NCBI GenBank assembly: GCA_013423325.1
Contig: BLJB01000761.1
Span: 1-11,978 of the forward strand
From: Usnea hakonensis
Taxonomy: Eukaryota > Ascomycota > Lecanoromycetes > Lecanorales > Parmeliaceae
Direction: 5' to 3'
Length of the DNA: 11,978 bases
The notes beneath the pieces are model-generated. The model made no database searches. It was not told the DNA's origin and saw nothing but the letters and a program-made list of their open reading frames with translations. Shown here one piece after another: positions 6,916 through 11,978 of this stretch. Made by a program: the position numbers and the translations under genes. The stretch's first letter is position 1; each line of letters starts with the position of its first letter.

Positions 6916-9900
6916 ATGACTACCTCGAGCAAAGACCTTTGGGCATCCGCCTTGAATACCTTGACTGAAAGCGATCGCCAACAGCTCCGCTTTCATGAGG
7001 GCCAAGACGAACTGAGCATCCTTATCGACCTCCAGGAGCTTACAGAAAGAGCCAAGGACCTATGTGTCAAGAAAAGATGGCGGCTCCCGATACCTGGTCG
7101 CAATGGCGAGACCGTTGTCTTGCGGGATATATTCAAAAAGATGATAGTCTGGATCGACAAGTTCAAGCAAATTGGTGATACTGTCGTACAATACGACCCT
7201 GGACATGCTGCGCTTCCTTGGGCTGGAGTACGCTTCATCTTGCAGATTGCGGTCGGTGACATTGTCAAGTTCGGTTTCGTCGTCGAAGGTGCGGAATCTA
7301 TAGCACGGATGATTGCTCGCTACGAGGTCTTCGAGCAAATCTACCTACGCAGTACATCAAAGGCCTCAACAGAACTAGAAAATGCGCTCGTTCAGTTGTA
7401 TTCCACCATTCTCATGTATCTATCGAACGCCAAGCATTTTTTCGATGAAAACACGGCTAAACGCATAATCCGAAGTGCCTTTGTCACAGAAGATGAGATG
7501 AGTAGACTGGCCAAAAAGATGGATCTTGAAGAGTCAATCGTGGACCGTTGCGCTGCTACCTTGAATACGGAGAATCAAGCGAGTATCAATGACTCCCTTG
7601 AGGCACTTTCAATCAGTCAGGACGAGAATTATGCAAAGCTCAAGGTTCTCCTCCAGAGTATAGATGAGCCCGTACATCGAATGAGCAGCCGGCTCAATGA
7701 AATCGAAGACAATTTGGATAAATCGAAACGCAATGAGATTCTACGTTGGCTCTCTGCACAGCCTCATCAAGAACATCATGAGCAGATCCGGAAGAAGGCT
7801 CTTGCTGGTACAGGCAGATGGCTTGTTGAAGATTCGACTTATGCAGAATGGCACAAAGGAAGCACATCGTCTCTCCTTTGGCTTCACGGAAAAGTCGGCG
7901 CAGGGAAAAGTACACTAGTTTCAATCGTAGTTGAGGACGCGATGAGCAGATCAAGAGCCGGAAGATGTCCACCACCAGTCTTCTTCTATTGCTCACGAGA
8001 CGCTGCTGAGCCTCAACGATCGGATGCAGCTGCCATACTTTCTAGCATCGTCAGACAGCTTTCGTGCGCTGAGCCTGGACTTCCGCTTCTGCCTCCAGTC
8101 GTCGAGACTTATGAGAAGAAAGGTCAAGGGTTCAACTCTCGCGGTCTTCAAATCGACGACAGTTGTGAGATCATCAAGAAACTGATTGAGTACTATCCCA
8201 TGACGACTATTCTCATAGATGCCCTCGATGAATGCAATGCCGAAGAACGGGAGAAGCTCTTAGACGCGGTTGAAGGTTTGTTGAAAGACTCTTCGCTTGG
8301 TTTACTGAAAGTGTTTCTGTCGAGTCGCGACGATCAAGACATCGCTTGCACGCTTCGAGACTATCCAAATGTCGATCTCGTCGCAAGCAGAAACTCGGCG
8401 GACATTGAGGCTTTTGTCAGAGAAGAAACAAATAGGCTGGTAAAGAAGCAACGTTTATTGCGCAATAGCAACGCCAAAACGACATTGGCAGCTTTGATCA
8501 TTGATGAGGTTAGCAGCGGTGCCGATGGTATGTTCAGATGGGCGAGCCTGCAATTGGAAATGCTTTGCCAGATGAGGACAGATCAAGATGTTCGACAAAG
8601 GCTGGGGAAAATGCCACCCAAATTGGAGCAGCTCTACGAAGAAATCTACCAAAAGACTTTAAATGGATCTCAAGGCGAAGTCGGTCGGTCCATTATCAGT
8701 AACACACTGAAATGGTTGCTCTGTGCGCAAAGGCCGATGAAGACTTCGGAGTTCTGTACTGCAGTTGTGTGGAAAAGTGTTCCCGCGGAAGAGCTCACAA
8801 AGGAAAAAGTCCTCGACCTTTGTCACAATTTCGTTGTATTCGATGACAACTTGGATGTTTTTAGATTTGCTCACCTTTCGGTGCGCGAATTTCTCGAAAA
8901 GCAAGCTGAATATATGGCCAATTCATGTCACCTCTTTGCAGCCGAGACCTGCCTACTACTAATCATTGGTCTATCAGACTCGTTACCTGCAAAAGCTTTT
9001 CTTGAAGATCATTATAGTCTCGAGATTTGTGCCAAAGCAGCGTCTACCACAGCGTTGCTCGTAGGTTTCCACACCTACGCTACGAGTTTCTGGCCTACAC
9101 ATTGTCAATTGATTGGAGAGGAAGGGAGGAAGAGCAGTCCTTGTTTCGAACAAATTTTTCATTTTCTTCTTTCTGATGCGTCTGACAATCTCTCGCCGCT
9201 TTATGCGTGGGTGCAATATGAGACGCGCATGCATCGATACTACTCTCTACAATATGCGATGGACGATTGTGAGCCTCAAGACAGGGCTTATCTCGTAGCA
9301 TGTGGTTACGGATTTTGCGAGATTGTCCGCGTATATATGCGCAAGAAATTCCCGAGAAATTGGTTTACGGGCTGGCGTCTAGCGATCCAAGCTGGAGAAG
9401 TGGAGGCGTCGAACTTAATTCTGTGCACTTGCAATGAGAATGATATTTCACTAGACCTGTTGTGTCTCATGATGGACGATATGGATTCTGACACTCTGGA
9501 CTGGGTGCTGCGCAAGACCAAGTTTGAAGTAACTGAGGTACTGAATTTTCTAGTTGGGGAGTCCGGAGTCTGCTCCCCACGTACCGTTGAGAGATTGATT
9601 GCAAGATACAAACCTGCAGTGTCACAGCCCGTTATCGAATATGCCGCATCACTCTGTTCGGCAAGCACAATTGAATTATTACTACGCCAAAACAATGATA
9701 GCGAAGGTTCTTGGGACTGGGATTTGTTGATTGAGCGAAGCCTTTCCAATGGAAATATGGAGGTCTTGAGGCTTCTTCTAAGTAAAAAGCATTTCGAAAT
9801 TACCCCCATTTTTGTGGAATCTGTCGCAATGTCAGGCGAGGAGAATGATATGCAATTGCTGCTTGATCGGGACGACACTAGTGAGATAATAAGCCAGGCC

Positions 9901-11763
9901 ATCGACGCTAGTGCATCCAACTGTGATGAGAAGGTTTTGGGTTTATTGATCGATCGTGCTGCTCCTAGCCGAATTGTTGTATCCAAGGAAGCTATCCGCC
10001 GAGCAATAGAAAATCCGAATGAAAAGATTTTGAGCTTGTTGCTAGACAACGGTTACCCAATATCACAAAGCCTTGTGAATCAAGCTGCCAAGAATGGCTA
10101 TCTTTCTAGCTTGAGATTGCTACTTGATCGTGGAGGCTTGATTACCAGCTCAGTCTTGAGGTCTGCTGCCGCGAACCTGTGTGACGACGGAGCAAATGTC
10201 ATGACCTTACTCTTAGCCGAAGCGGATGATTTTATCGTTATGAAGGAAATGATGGAAATGATGAAAATCGCCGTCCACGAGCGAAACACAAGCAACACAA
10301 ACATTATAGGGCTGTTGGTAGATCGGGTAGGAGACATGCTAATCACAGAGGACGTGCTCGTATCAGCAGCACTTTATGACAACAAAGGCGAAACGATCAA
10401 ATTACTCTCTGGTAGAGGTTGGGAAATGACAATGGAAGTTCTGGAAACAATAATGGAACATGTGGTCTCGGGGGAAGTATTGCAATTGGTACTGGACCGA
10501 CCAAAGGATTTCGAGCTCACGGGAAAGGTCTTGCTAGCAGCGGCCAATAACCCTTGCTTTGGGGATCGAATAGTAGCTCAACTTATGGACAAGGTCAATC
10601 TTCACGACTGTATAGACCCGCTGTTAGTAGAAGCTGCAGGAAATGAATCACTTGGTCTAGAGATTATTTTGCTAGTACAACGTCAAATTGGCCATATCAA
10701 CGTCTCTCAAAAGGCTCTAGAGAGAGCTGCTCGTTACGGGTCTGTGCAGATAATGACGTTCTTATTAAATCATACCTCAGCTCCAGTCACAGAAGCAATT
10801 GTCGTGGCAGCATTGACTAGTCTTCGATTGGATATGGTGCGGCTTGTATTTGATAGAGCGACCGACCTGTCAATCACAAAAGCCATGGTATCGGTAGCGG
10901 ATTCTGATGAATGCTTGTTATTCCTTTGGGAAAGAGTCCGCGCAGCCGAGATGACCGAAGATGTTACCAGGGACTTGGCTCAGACTGCAATAGCGAATGG
11001 TACTCCAACCAAGGAGATGTTCCAAATCTTCCTTGATCAAGTCAAAGATCTTGTTCTTACTCCAGAGGCCATTAACAACATAGCAACGTGGAGTTCCGAC
11101 TCGGTGCCGTTACTTGAACTACTGATTGATCATGGGGCAATTGTTCAGATCACACAGGAAATACTACAAGCAGCAGCTACAAGCAAAGACCCCGCCATGG
11201 TCACATTTCTTCTAGAGCGCAGCGACGGCATTCAGCTGACCGACGAAATCTTCAAGGCAGCGGCTGGCATGGGGAATGAAGAAGTACTCCAAGTGCTATC
11301 CAAATACTGTGATTTGGCAGAGGTATCAGAGAAATGGCTTGACATTGTCAGGCTACACGAAATCTTATACGTTGATCACTGGTCTCATCCCATTTACCCT
11401 TCACATGCAGATATCGACCTCCAGCTTGATGTAATAGAAGAATTGATAGGCCGAGGTGTTGATTTGGATACCCCAGATGAAAATGGTAGTACTCCTTTGT
11501 ACTTTGCAGTAGATCATGACAGCGTCTTGACGGTTCAAGCACTGCTTTCTGCCGGTGCAGATCCTAGTCGGATGAACAAAGCCGGAAAAACGCCATTACA
11601 CTATGCTGCCCGTCGCGGGTACTTCGCTATCGTGGAAATCCTATTAGATCTAGGAGTTCCGACTCATGTTGAAGATAAAGATGGTCAGACTCCTGCATCA
11701 TTAGCGAAAAACAAGGGTCATATAAAGATATTCAGACTACTGGAACGGAGGAAACAGCCGTGA
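6916..11763 (+). CDS. NLR-like STAND protein: N-terminal domain, NACHT, winged helix, ankyrin-like solenoid
   Basis: This intronless 1615-residue protein is a predicted cytosolic signal-transducing NTPase of the fungal NLR-like class, whose studied members act in non-self recognition, heterokaryon incompatibility and regulated cell death. Residues about 30-190, including HAALPWAGVRFILQ (98-110) and a RYEVFEQIYL segment, resemble the NACHT-associated N-terminal domains NACHT_N/DUF7708. A helical linker (about 225-290) leads to GTGRWLVEDSTYAEW (298-312). The NACHT core has Walker A GKVGAGKS (325-332), Walker B ILIDALDE (432-439) and sensor segment KVFLSSR (465-471). GADGMFRWASLQLEML (535-550) and FRFAHLSVREFLE (649-661) mark the helical and winged-helix parts of the GPIID/nephrocystin-3-like fungal NACHT group. 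Residues 902-1468 are degenerate ankyrin-like units and 1521-1615 near-canonical ankyrin repeats. The ATG at 6916 has G at -3 and precedes a complete domain. Every signature ATPase residue is present, so it is probably functional. Ligand and downstream partner are unknown. Confidence 0.92.
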   Translation: MTTSSKDLWASALNTLTESDRQQLRFHEGQDELSILIDLQELTERAKDLCVKKRWRLPIPGRNGETVVLRDIFKKMIVWIDKFKQIGDTVVQYDPGHAALPWAGVRFILQIAVGDIVKFGFVVEGAESIARMIARYEVFEQIYLRSTSKASTELENALVQLYSTILMYLSNAKHFFDENTAKRIIRSAFVTEDEMSRLAKKMDLEESIVDRCAATLNTENQASINDSLEALSISQDENYAKLKVLLQSIDEPVHRMSSRLNEIEDNLDKSKRNEILRWLSAQPHQEHHEQIRKKALAGTGRWLVEDSTYAEWHKGSTSSLLWLHGKVGAGKSTLVSIVVEDAMSRSRAGRCPPPVFFYCSRDAAEPQRSDAAAILSSIVRQLSCAEPGLPLLPPVVETYEKKGQGFNSRGLQIDDSCEIIKKLIEYYPMTTILIDALDECNAEEREKLLDAVEGLLKDSSLGLLKVFLSSRDDQDIACTLRDYPNVDLVASRNSADIEAFVREETNRLVKKQRLLRNSNAKTTLAALIIDEVSSGADGMFRWASLQLEMLCQMRTDQDVRQRLGKMPPKLEQLYEEIYQKTLNGSQGEVGRSIISNTLKWLLCAQRPMKTSEFCTAVVWKSVPAEELTKEKVLDLCHNFVVFDDNLDVFRFAHLSVREFLEKQAEYMANSCHLFAAETCLLLIIGLSDSLPAKAFLEDHYSLEICAKAASTTALLVGFHTYATSFWPTHCQLIGEEGRKSSPCFEQIFHFLLSDASDNLSPLYAWVQYETRMHRYYSLQYAMDDCEPQDRAYLVACGYGFCEIVRVYMRKKFPRNWFTGWRLAIQAGEVEASNLILCTCNENDISLDLLCLMMDDMDSDTLDWVLRKTKFEVTEVLNFLVGESGVCSPRTVERLIARYKPAVSQPVIEYAASLCSASTIELLLRQNNDSEGSWDWDLLIERSLSNGNMEVLRLLLSKKHFEITPIFVESVAMSGEENDMQLLLDRDDTSEIISQAIDASASNCDEKVLGLLIDRAAPSRIVVSKEAIRRAIENPNEKILSLLLDNGYPISQSLVNQAAKNGYLSSLRLLLDRGGLITSSVLRSAAANLCDDGANVMTLLLAEADDFIVMKEMMEMMKIAVHERNTSNTNIIGLLVDRVGDMLITEDVLVSAALYDNKGETIKLLSGRGWEMTMEVLETIMEHVVSGEVLQLVLDRPKDFELTGKVLLAAANNPCFGDRIVAQLMDKVNLHDCIDPLLVEAAGNESLGLEIILLVQRQIGHINVSQKALERAARYGSVQIMTFLLNHTSAPVTEAIVVAALTSLRLDMVRLVFDRATDLSITKAMVSVADSDECLLFLWERVRAAEMTEDVTRDLAQTAIANGTPTKEMFQIFLDQVKDLVLTPEAINNIATWSSDSVPLLELLIDHGAIVQITQEILQAAATSKDPAMVTFLLERSDGIQLTDEIFKAAAGMGNEEVLQVLSKYCDLAEVSEKWLDIVRLHEILYVDHWSHPIYPSHADIDLQLDVIEELIGRGVDLDTPDENGSTPLYFAVDHDSVLTVQALLSAGADPSRMNKAGKTPLHYAARRGYFAIVEILLDLGVPTHVEDKDGQTPASLAKNKGHIKIFRLLERRKQP
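9619..11319 (+). repeat. Degenerate ankyrin-like solenoid inside the NLR (residues ~902-1468)
   Basis: About 20 tandem units of mostly 28-31 residues follow the pattern: small-polar I/V/L-T/S-x-E/x-hydrophobic-x-x-x-A-A, a short linker, then a hydrophobic helix ending LLLDR or similar. Visible unit starts include VSQPVIEYAA (902), EITPIFVESV (961), VVSKEAIRRA (1021), PISQSLVNQAA (1048), ITSSVLRSAAA (1076), LITEDVLVSAA (1142), LTGKVLLAAAN (1201), NVSQKALERAA (1262), PVTEAIVVAA (1290), LTPEAINNIA (1381), ITQEILQAAA (1412) and LTDEIFKAAA (1441). The units resemble the ITEEVVKAA...LLLDQ repeats of other fungal NACHT proteins and lack the ankyrin TPLH motif. Copies differ heavily in sequence, so recent unit duplication is not evident. 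Confidence 0.8.
10246..10263 (+). repeat. 9-bp tandem duplication inside one solenoid unit
   Basis: GAAATGATG occurs twice head to tail, in frame, encoding part of KEMMEMMK at residues 1110-1117. The unit that holds it (about 1107-1141) is around 35 residues, longer than its neighbours, consistent with local slippage adding residues. Confidence 0.6.
11407..11760 (+). repeat. C-terminal near-canonical ankyrin repeats of the NLR (residues ~1498-1615)
   Basis: A partial unit at 1498-1520 ends ELIGRGVDLDTP. It is followed by DENGSTPLYFAVDHDSVLTV (1521-1540) leading to LLSAGADP, then AGKTPLHYAARRGYFAIVE (1556-1574) leading to LLDLG, and a final shortened unit KDGQTPASLAKNKGHIKIF (1588-1606). These carry the G-x-TPLH and LL-x-x-GA signatures missing from the upstream solenoid. 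The protein stops soon after the last repeat, typical of ankyrin-tailed fungal NLR-like proteins. Confidence 0.88.
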
Positions 11764-11978
11764 TGGTGACAGTCTTGAGGCATTCAACCAAGTTCTACAT
11801 CTCTCCAGTACGTACTACACGGTTTACAAGACTTCCCGTTGAGAAATGAGTGCTATTCTTAGGCGTTGTATCTGAAAAGAGTACTTGAAGATTTAATATA
11901 TAGAAAACTAAATATCCCATGGACTGGTGGGGTTCAATATTCAGGGGTAAGCGACCAACAGAAAAAAAAGTCCCTTTT
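11764..11978 (+). other. 3' flank of the NLR gene
   Basis: No gene begins here. The AT-rich stretch at about 11890-11915 contains AATATATAG and is the best candidate for 3'-end processing signals, roughly 130 nt after the stop codon. A 10-bp palindrome, AGTACGTACT, lies at 11807-11816. A run of eight A residues sits near the window end (11962-11969). Confidence 0.4.

Noticed and set aside
6707..6919. Upstream open frame overlapping the NLR start by ATGA
   Set aside because: It opens at GTG, has no domain and is on the same strand in another frame; ATGA coupling is not a meaningful signal in a nuclear fungal gene.
9306..10049. 247-codon minus-strand open frame opposite the NLR repeats
   Set aside because: It is an antisense shadow of the NLR coding frame: serine-rich, made from the complement of the repeat codons, with no independent motif.

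Overview
This is a piece of a nuclear genome from a filamentous ascomycete (Pezizomycotina). The evidence is one gene with short GT-AG introns and CTGAC branch-point-like sequences, a fungal-type NACHT/STAND receptor with ankyrin-like repeats, and long gene-poor intergenic stretches with homopolymer tracts. The class cannot be fixed from the window alone. There are two convincing protein genes and no RNA gene, CRISPR array or intact mobile element that I can see.

Layout. 1-1577: non-coding, low-complexity DNA in which C-rich and G-rich blocks alternate on the same strand, including a 29-nt poly-C run. 1578-3183 (minus): a three-exon gene for a secreted FAD-dependent amine-oxidase-like flavoprotein of the kind usually named beta-cyclopiazonate dehydrogenase-like. 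I reconstructed its two introns from splice sites, branch points and family continuity; the spliced product is 465 residues. 3184-6915: about 3.7 kb with no gene I can support. It holds a plausible TATA box and a palindromic CGG-N2-CCG site upstream of the flavoprotein gene, a 7-bp-stem hairpin, and a 12-bp palindrome centred on ACGCGT. 6916-11763 (plus): one uninterrupted 1615-codon reading frame for a fungal NLR-like protein (N-terminal STAND-associated domain, NACHT NTPase, winged helix, about 20 degenerate ankyrin-like units, three near-canonical ankyrin repeats). 11764-11978: 3' flank.

The two genes are transcribed divergently from the 3.7-kb interval and show no sign of a shared pathway. 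The flavoprotein is predicted to be secreted and the NLR cytosolic. The most interesting object is the NLR. Its central solenoid is built from a shortened unit of about 28-31 residues that lacks the TPLH signature, has diverged strongly from copy to copy, and is capped by ordinary ankyrin repeats at the C-terminus.
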